This document shows positions 35,301-44,034 of a stretch of DNA of 64,000 nt, piece by piece (positions within the stretch are counted from its first letter, which is position 1; each line of letters starts with the position of its first letter). The position numbers and the translations under genes are program-made. The notes under the pieces were generated by a model. The model was given only the letters and a program-made list of their open reading frames with translations. It was not told where the DNA came from and made no database searches. The DNA lies in contig CANQDD010000012.1 in NCBI GenBank assembly GCA_947591315.1, positions 1 to 64,000 on the forward strand, written 5' to 3'. The DNA is from an uncultured Clostridia bacterium. Its GTDB lineage: Bacteria > Bacillota > Clostridia > UBA1381.

Positions 35301-35873
35301 TATCCGCACAAGGTTCTCGTCCACGCCGCGCAGCTTTCTTTCGGCTTCCTCGCGGCGGTACTTGTACTTCGACACACCCGCCGCTTCCTCGAACAGACTG
35401 CGCCTGTCCTCGGCTTTTGTGGAAAGTATCTGCGCGACGTTGCCCTGACCGATGATCGAATAGCCGTCGCGTCCGAGACCTGTATCCATGAAAAGCTCAT
35501 GCACGTCCTTAAGGCGGCACGGAGCGCGGTTTATTTTATACACGCTCTCGCCGCTGCGGAAAAGCTGACGCGTCACCACAACCTCGTCAAAATCTATGTC
35601 AAAAATACGCGAGCTGTTGTCAAGCACAAGGCTGACCTCCGCGTAGTTTACCCGGTTTCTGTCCTCTGTTCCGGCGAAAATAACGTCCTGCATATTAGAA
35701 CCTCTAAGCTGCTTCGCACTCATTTCACCTATAACCCAGCGTATCGCGTCGGAGATGTTGCTCTTGCCGCTACCGTTGGGACCTACGACCGCTGTCGAAC
35801 CTTCCGTAAAGTCAAGCACGGTTTTGTCCGCAAATGATTTAAAACCCTGTAGTTCAAGTCTTTTTAACAGCAA
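32307..35873 (-). CDS. smc: Chromosome segregation ATPase SMC
   Basis: 1188 residues. Walker A GPNGSGKSN (about 32-40), a long coiled coil, the hinge around 500-680 (YGTVSGLIETDKKYVTAIEN), the return coiled coil, then the ABC signature LYSGGEKSFIAIALLFA and Walker B FCILDEIDAALDD. SMC with ScpA and ScpB extrudes loops from parS sites. The start overlaps the end of the radical SAM gene by ten bases. Complete. Confidence 0.98.
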   Translation of the reverse strand: MLLKRLELQGFKSFADKTVLDFTEGSTAVVGPNGSGKSNISDAIRWVIGEMSAKQLRGSNMQDVIFAGTEDRNRVNYAEVSLVLDNSSRIFDIDFDEVVVTRQLFRSGESVYKINRAPCRLKDVHELFMDTGLGRDGYSIIGQGNVAQILSTKAEDRRSLFEEAAGVSKYKYRREEAERKLRGVDENLVRIGDITAELESQRAPLKRQSEKARKYLGLYDEFKRLDVNLSLITIENNNRRAEETKELYENVKSELDAQRSAESETEKKITALYDESRAADDLIAEKNALLRDNESSAMAAKNEITIAENNIKNNSRMIGRVQDDIKSLKDKNAERAANIEKYKAEMSAKETEAQAILKEFDSVQNVQTDLSMKKDELTAEIESKRAEAVEKLNDVAAKKAQIEGMETLRRSFIERREVIEGEIKSFKENVSDIKKSIEDCERDIAEKSAKLDKMRSTVEKHTRSMEALKRDYDAINEKLSRKNADCQAKTSKKKILEGMENDYAGYAKSVKAVLKADALKRAAIYGTVSGLIETDKKYVTAIENALGGAMQNIVVENEEDAKAAIEYLRRTGGGRATFLPISSVKGRELDNAKEIMNHSGVIGIASELVKYDRRYDGVMKNLLGRVIVADTIDNAIALSREYGYKFKTVTLEGDILNAGGSMSGGSVNKQSGFLSRASEIKTLTAEIHTLTNEIRALGEEKSGKEEDIRRIDNQMSSYVPLVREYEDELLRLEATKAHLEETLDAGGGTQQGYETELLSIEERLKESSDGIASLLGEVRSLENAAAALQEQTETLTDEYDRVNAESEENSQSVTEKMMSLGALQKDINVIENAAEAAENEIKETESQIKSAEDELTRIHKSNDELYKAIADANAISDELKARSEEIRADIAETEKHRQSITDTLKEIQNSNKDLTDKLLNLQQELTRLENRAEKLETDNDSIISRLWDNYELTVSGAEEIRTEVENEKAASARLNELKNAIKALGSVNVDSIEEYIAVEERFKFLSEQKADLEKSKSDLTGIINSMEELMREHFEKQFAEINKSFGEVFRELFGGGRGRLYLSEPDDMLESGIEIEVQLPGKGLQNLNLYSGGEKSFIAIALLFAILRVKPAPFCILDEIDAALDDVNVSRFATYLKNYTERTQFIVITHRRGTMEAANILYGVTMQEKGVSKLLSLHIDDVSEEMAS

Positions 35874-36865
35874 TCGTATCTCACCTCTCTTTTTTTCAAG
35901 CTGTCGTCGGGGCGGATTTTTATGTCCCTGCCCGTGTCCTTCTTTATCCTTAGTATATTTCGTCTTTTGTTACCGACCGCTTTTGACATTTCGCGCGGAT
36001 TTACATATATTACGCCGTCCCTGCCGCCCATAGCGTCCATGATAAGACCGTAATATATTTCGTTTTCGACAAGCTCGCCGAACGCGCTGTGTACGGGTCC
36101 GGCGACAACGCTTTCGCCGCTTTCGCTTATCTCGTCCGTTGACTGCAGGCCGACGCGTATCACCGTTATGTCCGCCGCCTCAAACTTCAATACAAGCTCG
36201 GCGCAAAGCTCTGCCGCCTCGTCGAGCGTTTCGGGCGTATAGCTGCCGTCACGGTACATTTCTTCAAGTTTAGTGTCCCTAATCGTAAGCGTCGGATATA
36301 TGCGCACCATGTCGGGCTTTAATGCTATGATTGCGTCTGCGGTGCGGAGCGATTTTAGTTTAGTGTCCCCCGGAAGTCCCGTCATCATCTGCAAACCCAA
36401 AGTGAACGGATATTTTCTGATTAACTTCACGGCGTTAATAACATCTAAGCTTTTGTGTCCCCGATTCGACCGTAAAAGCACCTCGTCGTCCATCGACTGC
36501 ACGCCGATCTCTATCGTTGTCACGCCGTATTTTTGAAGGTTGTCCAGTATTTCTACGCCGATGTAATCGGGGCGCGTTGAAAGGCGTATGCCGTTTATGC
36601 GCCCGTCTTTGACATACTCATATGCCGCGCTTAAAAGCTCGGTCTGTTCCTTGATTGGTATACCCGTAAAGCTGCCGCCGAAAAACGCGGCTTCGATATG
36701 TGCGTCCTTTTCGGGGAGCGTAACGAGGTATCTTTCAATCGTTTTCCTTACGTCCGCCGCTTTGACGCTCTTTTGCGAGCCGGTAATGCGCTTTTGGTTG
36801 CAGAATACGCAGTCATACGGGCAGCCGCGGTGCGGTACGAATATAGGTATGTTGTATGTTTTCAT
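35864..36865 (-). CDS. Radical SAM protein, Elp3-like (COG1243 type)
   Basis: 333 residues. The 4Fe-4S cluster motif is C15-x3-C19-x2-C22 (GCPYDCVFC), followed by FFGGSFTG, STRPDYI, EIGVQSMDDEVL and GLQMMTGLPGDT, the pattern of the bacterial Elp3-related family without the acetyltransferase half. Genes of this kind commonly sit between rnc and smc in Clostridia. The target is not established; a tRNA or other RNA is a reasonable guess from the Elp3 link. It overlaps rnc by four bases and smc by ten. Confidence 0.88.
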   Translation of the reverse strand: MKTYNIPIFVPHRGCPYDCVFCNQKRITGSQKSVKAADVRKTIERYLVTLPEKDAHIEAAFFGGSFTGIPIKEQTELLSAAYEYVKDGRINGIRLSTRPDYIGVEILDNLQKYGVTTIEIGVQSMDDEVLLRSNRGHKSLDVINAVKLIRKYPFTLGLQMMTGLPGDTKLKSLRTADAIIALKPDMVRIYPTLTIRDTKLEEMYRDGSYTPETLDEAAELCAELVLKFEAADITVIRVGLQSTDEISESGESVVAGPVHSAFGELVENEIYYGLIMDAMGGRDGVIYVNPREMSKAVGNKRRNILRIKKDTGRDIKIRPDDSLKKREVRYDCC

Positions 36866-37539
36866 GCTTTTTTGCCGAGGGAAACATAGAGCTTTTGCGC
36901 GGCGTCCTGCTCCGCTTCCTTTTTGCTGTGTCCCTCGCCTCTGCCGCGCGGCGCGCCGTCAACGAGAACCTCAACCTCAAACGTCTTGTTGTGATCCATG
37001 CCCTTCTCGGCGATTGTGCGGTACGTCACCTTGCCCGTGTTGCCCTTCTGGAACGCTTCCTGGAGCATTGTCTTATAGTCGTTGCTCCTGTGACCCTCGG
37101 CGACGTCCTCTATTGAGTCGCGCATGAGATTTATTACCCATTTCCGAGCCGCTTCCATACCGCCGTCAAGGTATATGGCGGCGATTACCGCCTCAAACGC
37201 GTCGGAAACAATCGAGTGACGCTTTCTGCCGCCCGTCATTTCCTCGCCCCTGCCGAGATATATAAGCTCGCTCAGGTTTATCTGCTTCGATATTTCATAA
37301 AGCGACTGTTCGCACACAAGCGAAGCGCGGTATTTTGAGAGCGTACCCTCCGCGACGTTTTTAAGACGCTTGAAAAGGTATTCGCTCACAATAATACTTA
37401 GTACCGAGTCGCCGAGAAATTCAAGGCGCTCATTGCTTTCCGTTCTCGCTTCGTTTGCGTACGAGCTGTGCGTAAGCGCCGTTTTAAGCAGCTTCGCATT
37501 ATTAAATTTATAGCCGATTTTTGCTTCGATCTCTTTCAT
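36862..37539 (-). CDS. rnc: Ribonuclease III
   Basis: 225 residues: endonuclease domain 1-150 with ERLEFLGDSVLS (catalytic E and D) and SDAFEAVIAAIYLDGG, then a double-stranded-RNA-binding domain (MLQEAFQKGNTGKVTY through EGHSKKEAEQDAA). It processes rRNA precursors and structured mRNA. The start at 37539 follows GAGGTT and is preferred to an in-frame start at 37563 that would cover the hairpin upstream. Confidence 0.97.
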   Translation of the reverse strand: MKEIEAKIGYKFNNAKLLKTALTHSSYANEARTESNERLEFLGDSVLSIIVSEYLFKRLKNVAEGTLSKYRASLVCEQSLYEISKQINLSELIYLGRGEEMTGGRKRHSIVSDAFEAVIAAIYLDGGMEAARKWVINLMRDSIEDVAEGHRSNDYKTMLQEAFQKGNTGKVTYRTIAEKGMDHNKTFEVEVLVDGAPRGRGEGHSKKEAEQDAAQKLYVSLGKKA

Positions 37540-37552
37540 AGTCAACCTCACC

Positions 37553-37590
37553 GAAAAAAGCAAGGAGCGGGAGCGCGCACGCTCCCTACT
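37553..37590 (-). terminator. Terminator-like hairpin between fabF and rnc
   Basis: Minus-strand GGGAGCG / CGCTCCC (7 bp, four-base loop, 37569-37586) with weaker outer pairing, followed within ten bases by a six-T run (37559-37554). It may end or attenuate the fatty-acid message before rnc. Confidence 0.6.
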
Positions 37591-37605
37591 CCCGTATGCA
37601 TTGGT

Positions 37606-38844
37606 TTAACCTTCGTACTTCTTCAATACGACCGACGCGTTGTGACCGCCGAAGCCGAGAGAATTGGACATGGCGGCTTTAACCTCCTGCTCTCTGCCAT
37701 TATTCGGCACAATGTCGAGGTCGCAGTCGGGGTCGGGTGTTTCGTAATTTATTGTGGCGGGAATGTAGCCGTCTTTTATCGCAAGCGCGCATACTATTGT
37801 TTCAACGCCGCCCGCGGCGCCCAAAAGGTGTCCCGTCATAGACTTTGTGGAGCTTACGGCAACGCTCTTCGCCGCGTCGCCGAACACCTTCTTTATCGCG
37901 TCCGTTTCAAAGTGGTCGTTGTACTTCGTGGACGTGCCGTGAGCGTTGATGTACGTTATGTCCTCCGGCGTGAGTCCCGCGTCCTTTATCGCGAGCTCCA
38001 TAGCCTTCGCGCCGCCTTCGCCGCCCGGCACGGGGCTGGTGATGTGGTAAGCGTCATCGGTCGCGCCGTAACCGGCAAGCTCTGCGTATATCTTCGCGCC
38101 GCGCTTTTTCGCGTGTTCAAGCTCCTCAAGCACTACAAATCCAGCGCCCTCGCTGAGTACAAAGCCGTCACGGTCAGCATCGAACGGTCTTGACGCGTGA
38201 GCGGGATCGTCGTTGCGCGTCGACATCGCCTTCATGTTGCAGAAGCCCGCGAACGCGAGACGCGTACAAGCCGCCTCGCAGCCGCCCGCGATTATAACGT
38301 CGTTCGCGCCGTACTGTATGTGGCGGAACGCGTCGCCTATGGCGTTCGTACCCGACGCGCAGGCGGTTACTATGTTTTCGTTAATACCCTTCGCGCCGAA
38401 TTTAATCGCGATCTGCGCCGGAGCGATATTGCCTATCATCATCGGGATAAAGAACGGGCTTATGCGTCCGGGACCTTTTTCGGCAAGGTTCGTGTGCTGT
38501 TCCTCGAGAGTTCTTATGCCGCCTATGCCGCTGCCCGTGATAACGCCGACGCGCCACGCGTCCTCCTTCTCCATGTCAAGCCCGCTGTCCTTTACCGCCT
38601 CGCTTGCCGCGACCATGGCAAACTGCGTGAAGCGATCCATTTTACGCGCTTCCTTTTTGTCGATAAACTCGGTGGGATCGAAATTCTTGACCTCGCCGGC
38701 TATCTGTGTTTTAAGGTCGGACGCGTCGAACATGGTAACGGTGTCTATACCGTTTCTGCCCTCTCTGATGCCTTCCCAGAAGGATTTTACATCATTACCG
38801 ATAGGCGTTACCGCGCCCAGACCGGTTATAACTACTCTTCTCAT
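37606..38844 (-). CDS. fabF: 3-oxoacyl-ACP synthase II
   Basis: Elongating condensing enzyme of FASII. 412 residues with the Cys-His-His triad in [26 protein letters not shown] and [13 protein letters not shown], and the N-terminal [15 protein letters not shown]. It is the last fab gene of the operon, separated from acpP by 98 bases containing a very stable hairpin. Confidence 0.98.
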   Translation of the reverse strand: MRRVVITGLGAVTPIGNDVKSFWEGIREGRNGIDTVTMFDASDLKTQIAGEVKNFDPTEFIDKKEARKMDRFTQFAMVAASEAVKDSGLDMEKEDAWRVGVITGSGIGGIRTLEEQHTNLAEKGPGRISPFFIPMMIGNIAPAQIAIKFGAKGINENIVTACASGTNAIGDAFRHIQYGANDVIIAGGCEAACTRLAFAGFCNMKAMSTRNDDPAHASRPFDADRDGFVLSEGAGFVVLEELEHAKKRGAKIYAELAGYGATDDAYHITSPVPGGEGGAKAMELAIKDAGLTPEDITYINAHGTSTKYNDHFETDAIKKVFGDAAKSVAVSSTKSMTGHLLGAAGGVETIVCALAIKDGYIPATINYETPDPDCDLDIVPNNGREQEVKAAMSNSLGFGGHNASVVLKKYEG

Positions 38845-38903
38845 AACTGCCTCCAGTGTATTTATATAAAAAACTATTTTCTTCCTTTGACAAAAAGCCG
38901 TGT

Positions 38904-38929
38904 ATCTCCGCGCCCGAAGGCGCGGAGAT
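38904..38929 (-). other. 11-bp RNA hairpin with UUCG loop between acpP and fabF
   Basis: On the minus strand ATCTCCGCGCC / GGCGCGGAGAT pair perfectly around TTCG, giving the ultra-stable C(UUCG)G tetraloop. The next T run is about seven bases away, so this looks more like an mRNA-stabilising or processing element at the 3' end of acpP than a full terminator. Confidence 0.65.
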
Positions 38930-38942
38930 TACGCCTTTATAA

Positions 38943-39173
38943 TTACGAATGGCTCTTGATATACTCAACAGCGTCGCCTACCGTGCTGATTTTTTCAGCC
39001 TCCTCATCGGGTATCTCAATGTCAAATGCCGTTTCAAGTCCCATGATGAGTTCAACAACGTCAAGAGAATCCGCGCCCAAATCGTCCACGAACGACGACT
39101 CCATTGTAACCTCGTCCTCGTCAACGCTGAGCTGGTCTACAATGACCGCCTTTACCTTCTCAAATTCCTCCAT
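38943..39173 (-). CDS. acpP: Acyl carrier protein
   Basis: 76 residues, strongly acidic, with the phosphopantetheine attachment serine S36 in [13 protein letters not shown]. It carries growing acyl chains between the Fab enzymes here and probably to PlsX. AAAGGGGG precedes the ATG. The phosphopantetheinyl transferase that would activate it is encoded at 1485-2117, far away. Confidence 0.98.
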   Translation of the reverse strand: MEEFEKVKAVIVDQLSVDEDEVTMESSFVDDLGADSLDVVELIMGLETAFDIEIPDEEAEKISTVGDAVEYIKSHS

Positions 39174-39260
39174 TGATTTACTGCACCCCCTTTCGGTGAA
39201 ATATTATTGGTTTTCTTTTTTATATGTGTAAGGCTTTTTGAGCCGTACATCCGTATTGTA

Positions 39261-40001
39261 TTACATTACGAGTCCGCCGTCAACATTTATTACCTGACCT
39301 GTCACGTATGACGACATATCCGACGCAAGGAACGCCACAACGTCCGCTATCTGCTCCGTCTCGCCGAATTTTGCGAGCGGGATCGCGTCAAGGTACTTCT
39401 GCTTAACGTCATCGGCAAGAACGTCTGTCATCGCGCTTCTTATAAAGCCGGGCGCAACGGCGTTGCAGCGTATGCCGCGTGAGGAAAGCTCCTTTGCGGT
39501 CGTTTTCGTAAGACCGATAAGTCCCGCCTTTGACGCGACGTAGTTCGCCTGTCCCGGGTTGCCCATAACGCCGACGATCGAAGCAATATTTACAATCGCG
39601 CCGCTTCTCTGCTTCATCATCGGTCTTGCGACCGCCTTAATGCAGTTGAACGCGCCTTTAAGATTTATATCGAGCACGAGATCCCAGTCCTCCTCGGACA
39701 TTCTTATCATAAGACCGTCGCGCGTGATACCGGCGTTATTTACGAATATGTCTATTTTGCCGAATTTGTCGAGCGTGCCCTTTATGAGCGCGTCAACGTC
39801 GTCCTTGTTTCTCACGTCGCCCTTTATCACTATGCTGTCAACGCCGAGAGCCTTGATTTCCCCGCACGTGTCGTCCGCGTAGTCAGACTGCGGTATGTCG
39901 TTTATAACGATGTTCGCGCCGTATGACGCGAGCTTTAACGCTATCGCCTTGCCTATGCCGCGTCCCGAGCCTGTTATTATCGCCGTCTTTCCCTTTAACA
40001 T
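39261..40001 (-). CDS. fabG: 3-oxoacyl-ACP reductase
   Basis: 246-residue short-chain dehydrogenase that reduces 3-oxoacyl-ACP with NADPH. Cofactor loop TGSGRGIGKA, NNAG motif (VNNAGITRDGLMIRM), catalytic Ser in NIASIVG and YVASK, and GFIRSAMTDVL. It follows fabD after 13 bases. Confidence 0.98.
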   Translation of the reverse strand: MLKGKTAIITGSGRGIGKAIALKLASYGANIVINDIPQSDYADDTCGEIKALGVDSIVIKGDVRNKDDVDALIKGTLDKFGKIDIFVNNAGITRDGLMIRMSEEDWDLVLDINLKGAFNCIKAVARPMMKQRSGAIVNIASIVGVMGNPGQANYVASKAGLIGLTKTTAKELSSRGIRCNAVAPGFIRSAMTDVLADDVKQKYLDAIPLAKFGETEQIADVVAFLASDMSSYVTGQVINVDGGLVM

Positions 40002-40014
40002 TTCCTTATCCTCC

Positions 40015-40950
40015 TTACGCTCCGAGTCCCGCGAGAGTTTTTTCGAGCGACGCCATGTCCTCGACGTTATACACTCCCGCTTCCTTTGTAATCTTCTTTA
40101 TAAAACCGCTTAAAGCCTTACCCGGTCCGACCTCGACGAATGTGTCGACGCCGTCCGCGAGCATTCTGCGTATCGAGTCCTCCCACCGTACGGAGTTCGA
40201 TACCTGCTTTATGAGCAGCGGTTTAATGTCGTCCTTCGAGGGTACGTAGTCGGCGGTGACATTTGTTATCACGGGTATGTTCATGTCGCGTACCTCTACG
40301 TTTTCAAGCTCCTTCGCAAGCTTTTCACCCGCTCCGACGAGCATCGAGCAGTGGAACGGCGCGCTTACGTCGAGCTTTAACGCTCTTTTCGCGCCCTTTG
40401 CCTTGGCAAGCTCGCAGCACCTTTCGACAGCCGCGATCTCTCCCGACACAACTATCTGACCGGGGCAGTTGAAGTTCGCGGGCGAGCATACGCCTATCTT
40501 CGACGCTTCCTCGCAGCAGTTTATAACCTCTTGTGTGTCAAGCGCGATTATCGCAGCCATTGCGCCAACGCCTACGGGTACTTCCTCCTGCATATATTTG
40601 CCGCGCTTTTTTACAAGACGCACTCCGTCGGCGTAATCCATCGAACCCGACGCTATGTGCGCCGTATATTCACCGAGGCTAAGTCCGGCGACCACGTCGG
40701 GCTTTATACCCTTTTCCTCAAGTACGCGCAGCGCGGCGACGCTCATTGTCACGATAGTGGGCTGCGTGTTTTCCGTTATCATCAGCGTTTCCTTGTCGCC
40801 GTTCCATATCATGTCCTTTATGTCGAAGCCGAGAGCCTCGCTCGCCTCGTCAAACGCCCTGTCCGCAACGGGGAAGTTTTCCGCAAGCTCTCTGCCCATT
40901 CCGACAGCCTGCGCTCCCTGTCCGGCAAATACAAATGCTAATTTACCCAT
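40015..40950 (-). CDS. fabD: Malonyl-CoA:ACP transacylase
   Basis: 311 residues. FAGQGAQAVGMG opens the domain; the nucleophile serine is in GLSLGEYTA; the catalytic histidine is in SAPFHCSML; the C-terminal part contains VEVGPGKALSGF. It loads malonate onto ACP for chain extension. Confidence 0.98.
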   Translation of the reverse strand: MGKLAFVFAGQGAQAVGMGRELAENFPVADRAFDEASEALGFDIKDMIWNGDKETLMITENTQPTIVTMSVAALRVLEEKGIKPDVVAGLSLGEYTAHIASGSMDYADGVRLVKKRGKYMQEEVPVGVGAMAAIIALDTQEVINCCEEASKIGVCSPANFNCPGQIVVSGEIAAVERCCELAKAKGAKRALKLDVSAPFHCSMLVGAGEKLAKELENVEVRDMNIPVITNVTADYVPSKDDIKPLLIKQVSNSVRWEDSIRRMLADGVDTFVEVGPGKALSGFIKKITKEAGVYNVEDMASLEKTLAGLGA

Positions 40951-40962
40951 TGTTTTCTTCTC

Positions 40963-41904
40963 CTATTTTAATTGGTTTGAAATATTGTCCAGTATTTCAT
41001 CTGTGCCGTCAAAGTAGCTTCTGATTATATCCGCCGCCGGCTCGATTTTCGTTACCATAGCAGCCGACTGCCCCGCCATGAGCGAGCCTGTCTGAACGTC
41101 GCCCTCCTGGAACGCGCGTCTCAGACCGCCCACGCCGAGCTGTTCGATTTCCTCAAATGACGCGCCCGACTTTTCAAGTCTGTCATACTCGCGCGTGAGC
41201 TTGTTTTTGAGTGCTCTTACGGGTGCGCCGGTCGTTCTGCCGGTGACTACCGCGTCGCGGTCTTTAGCCTTTATTACGGCTTGCTTGTAGTTGTCGTGAG
41301 CGATACATTCCTCCGCGCAGATAAAACGCGTGCCTACCTGTATGCCGTCCGCGCCGAGTGCGAACGCCGCGACCGCGCCGCGTCTGTCGGCTATGCCGCC
41401 CGCCGCTACAATGGGGATTTCAACCGCGTCAGCAACCTGCGGCACGAGTACCATTGTAGTGAGCTCGCCTATATGTCCGCCGGCTTCCGTGCCTTCGGCT
41501 ATTACCGCGTCGGCGCCGTCCTTTTCCATTTTCTTAGCCATGGCGACGCTCGCGATTACGGGCATAATCTTTATACCCGCCGCCTTGAGGTCAGCCATGT
41601 ACTTTCCGGGATTGCCCGCGCCCGTTATAACAACGTCGGGCTTTTCCTCGATTACCACGTTCATTACCTCGTCGGCGAACGGTGACATGAGCATCACGTT
41701 TACGCCGAAAGGCTTGTCAGTGAGAGTGCGCGCCTTTTTGATCTGTTCGCGCACAAAGTCCGCGGGCGCACCGCCGGCGGCTATTATACCGATACCGCCG
41801 CCGTTCGATACAGCAGCGGCAAGCTCGGCTGTGGCGACCCATGCCATGCCGCCCTGTATTATCGGGTATTCTATGCCGAGCAGGTCTGTTAATCTTGTTT
41901 TCAT
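40963..41904 (-). CDS. fabK: Enoyl-ACP reductase II (FabK, FMN-dependent)
   Basis: 313 residues of the nitronate-monooxygenase-like TIM barrel: LLGIEYPIIQGGMAWVA at the start, PFGVNVML, AEGTEAGGHIG, VAAGGIADRRG and LGADGIQVGTRF for FMN phosphate. It catalyses the last reduction of each FASII cycle in place of FabI. The start at 41904 has GGGAG seven bases upstream; the open frame continues to 42027 only because it crosses GC-rich hairpin repeats, and that extension is rejected. Confidence 0.96.
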   Translation of the reverse strand: MKTRLTDLLGIEYPIIQGGMAWVATAELAAAVSNGGGIGIIAAGGAPADFVREQIKKARTLTDKPFGVNVMLMSPFADEVMNVVIEEKPDVVITGAGNPGKYMADLKAAGIKIMPVIASVAMAKKMEKDGADAVIAEGTEAGGHIGELTTMVLVPQVADAVEIPIVAAGGIADRRGAVAAFALGADGIQVGTRFICAEECIAHDNYKQAVIKAKDRDAVVTGRTTGAPVRALKNKLTREYDRLEKSGASFEEIEQLGVGGLRRAFQEGDVQTGSLMAGQSAAMVTKIEPAADIIRSYFDGTDEILDNISNQLK

Positions 41905-41934
41905 GTTTATTCTCCCTTCGTTATGATTATTGAA

Positions 41935-42041
41935 CGGGCGACCGCAAGGGTCGCCCCTACGGAGTTGTTTTTTGACGGGCGGCCGATGACCGCCCCTACG
42001 ATGTTTTTGTTTTAAGCAGGCGAACACGGTTCGCCCCTACG
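41935..42041. repeat. Three GC-rich palindromic repeats between fabK and fabH
   Basis: Copies at 41935-41961, 41976-42000 and 42017-42041 each form a hairpin and all end in CGCCCCTACG on the plus strand. Stem arms differ but pair: GACC/GGTC, GG-C/GACC with one mismatch, and GAAC/GTTC. Copies 2 and 3 are preceded by T-rich spacers. Confidence 0.85.
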
Positions 42042-42044
42042 ATG

Positions 42045-43022
42045 TCACCACTCCAGAAGCGCCGCGCCCCAGGTGAGACCGCCGCCGAAGCCGACGAGTA
42101 TAAGCTTGTCGCCCTTTTTGATTCTGCCTTCCTCTACCGCCTGCGCGAGTGACGATGGTATACATGACGCGGAGGTGTTGCCGTATTTTTCGAGGTTTAG
42201 GAACACCTTGTCCTCGGTTATACCCATACGCTTTATCGCCGCGTCCACTATTCTGTAATTTGCCTGGTGCGGTATTACGAGCGCGATGTCGTCATATGTA
42301 AGCCCCGCCTTTTCAAGCACTCTGCCGCTCGCGTCCGCCATTGCCTTTACCGCGAATTTCATAACGGTCTGACCCGCCATCCATATTGAGCTTTTATTGT
42401 GGCTTACGCGCTTCTCCGTTTCCTCCGCGTCCTCTCTGTACGCAAGCTGCGTTATCGCGGTCGCGCCCGTGCCGTCCGCGCCTATATCAACGGCTATAAT
42501 GCCCGTTTCCTCGCTTGCCGAAACGACAGCCGCACCCGCCGCGTCGCCGAACAGTATGCAGGTCGAGCGGTCGGCGTAATCGGTAGCCTTTGTGAGAACG
42601 TCGGCGCACACCACGAGGACGTGCTTATACATCCCGTTCTCTATAAACTGCTTCGCTATAGTAAGTCCCGTTATAAATCCCGAACAAGCCGCGTTATAGT
42701 CGAACGCCGCCGCGTTTACCGCGCCGAGAGCCGCCTGTACGACGCATGCGCCAGCCGGTGTGAAATAGTCGGGCGTAACGGAGCCCAATATTATAAGATC
42801 AAGCTCCTCCGCCGTAATCCCTGCGTTTTCAACAGCCTTTTTCGCGGCTTTTATCGCCATATCGGTCGTAAACTCGTCGGGAGCGGAAACATGTCTTTCC
42901 TTTATTCCCGTGCGGCGCGTTATCCATTCGTCGTTTGTGTCCACAATGCTCTCAAAATACGCGTTGTCGTACACCTTATCGGGAATGTATCTGCCTACGC
43001 CCGTTATTTTCGCATTAGTCAT
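42045..43022 (-). CDS. fabH: 3-oxoacyl-ACP synthase III
   Basis: 325 residues; initiates fatty-acid synthesis by condensing an acyl-CoA with malonyl-ACP. The Cys-His-Asn triad is in NAACSGFITG, IPHQANYRI and YGNTSASCIPS. The start overlaps plsX by eight bases. The order plsX-fabH-fabK-fabD-fabG-acpP-fabF is the classic clostridial arrangement. Confidence 0.98.
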   Translation of the reverse strand: MTNAKITGVGRYIPDKVYDNAYFESIVDTNDEWITRRTGIKERHVSAPDEFTTDMAIKAAKKAVENAGITAEELDLIILGSVTPDYFTPAGACVVQAALGAVNAAAFDYNAACSGFITGLTIAKQFIENGMYKHVLVVCADVLTKATDYADRSTCILFGDAAGAAVVSASEETGIIAVDIGADGTGATAITQLAYREDAEETEKRVSHNKSSIWMAGQTVMKFAVKAMADASGRVLEKAGLTYDDIALVIPHQANYRIVDAAIKRMGITEDKVFLNLEKYGNTSASCIPSSLAQAVEEGRIKKGDKLILVGFGGGLTWGAALLEW

Positions 43023-44019
43023 CTGTTTCTTCCTCCATACTGTCTATATTATTTTTTATACTCTGTATAACGTCGGTGTCAACAAATTTTATCGCCTGCT
43101 TTATCGCGGAGAATACCGCCTTCGCGTCCGACGAGCCGTGTCCCTTTATCACCGGTCTGCGCGTACCGAGAAGCGGCGCGCCGCCGTATTCACGGTAGTC
43201 CATTTTCTGTCTGAAATTCTTTATTCCGTTAAGTACGAACAGCGCTCCTATCTTATGAAGAACGCCGGAGAATATTTCCTTTACGCCGTCGCTTACGACA
43301 TGTCCCATACCCTCGATCGTTTTAAGTATCACGTTGCCGGTAAAGCCGTCCGTTACCATTACGTCAGCCGTACCCTCCATTATGTCTCTGCCCTCTATGT
43401 TGCCGATAAAGTTGAGGTTCGACGCTTTTAAAACGGGATACGTTTCCTTGCAGAGCTCGTCGCCCTTACCCTCCTCCTCGCCGTTCGATATAAGCCCGAC
43501 GGTGGGGTTTTCTATGCCGAGTACGTTTTTCATGTATATGCTGCCCATAATGCCGAATTGAAGGAGATATTCCTTTTTGCATTTCGTGTTCGCGCCCGCG
43601 TCTATTAGCATTTTCGCACCCTTCGCGCTCGGAAGGAGTGTCGCGAGTGCCGGACGGTGAATACCCCTTATGCGTCCGACTATCAGAAGTCCCGACGTCA
43701 AAAGCGCGCCCGTGCTGCCCATTGACAGCATCGCGTCACCCTCGCCGCGCTTGAGCATATTCGCCGCCACCACGACGGAAGCATTTTTCTTTGTCTTTAC
43801 CGCTTTAACGGGTTCTTCCGTGTTTTCTATTACCTCGTCGGCGTTTACAATCTCTATTTTAGACCTGTCACACTTGTATTTTGCAAGCTCTTTTTCGACT
43901 ACGTCCTGCTTTCCCACAAGCACGATATTTGCGTTAAGCTCCGTCGCCGCTCTCGCAGCCGCCGCGATCGGCGCGGAGGGTGCGTGGTCGCCGCCCATGG
44001 CGTCAATTATAATTTTCAT
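43015..44019 (-). CDS. plsX: Phosphate acyltransferase PlsX
   Basis: Converts acyl-ACP to acyl phosphate for PlsY in phosphatidic acid synthesis. 334 residues; IIIDAMGGDHAP at the N-terminus, then SMGSTGALLTSGLL and GRRPV-like segments, all typical. It follows fapR after 15 bases, a conserved pair. Confidence 0.97.
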   Translation of the reverse strand: MKIIIDAMGGDHAPSAPIAAAARAATELNANIVLVGKQDVVEKELAKYKCDRSKIEIVNADEVIENTEEPVKAVKTKKNASVVVAANMLKRGEGDAMLSMGSTGALLTSGLLIVGRIRGIHRPALATLLPSAKGAKMLIDAGANTKCKKEYLLQFGIMGSIYMKNVLGIENPTVGLISNGEEEGKGDELCKETYPVLKASNLNFIGNIEGRDIMEGTADVMVTDGFTGNVILKTIEGMGHVVSDGVKEIFSGVLHKIGALFVLNGIKNFRQKMDYREYGGAPLLGTRRPVIKGHGSSDAKAVFSAIKQAIKFVDTDVIQSIKNNIDSMEEETDD

Positions 44020-44034
44020 ATATAATCCCCTTTG

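Noticed and set aside
41905-42027. 41-codon N-terminal extension of fabK
   Set aside because: It is a translation of the GC-rich palindromic repeats; a good ribosome site precedes ATG 41904.
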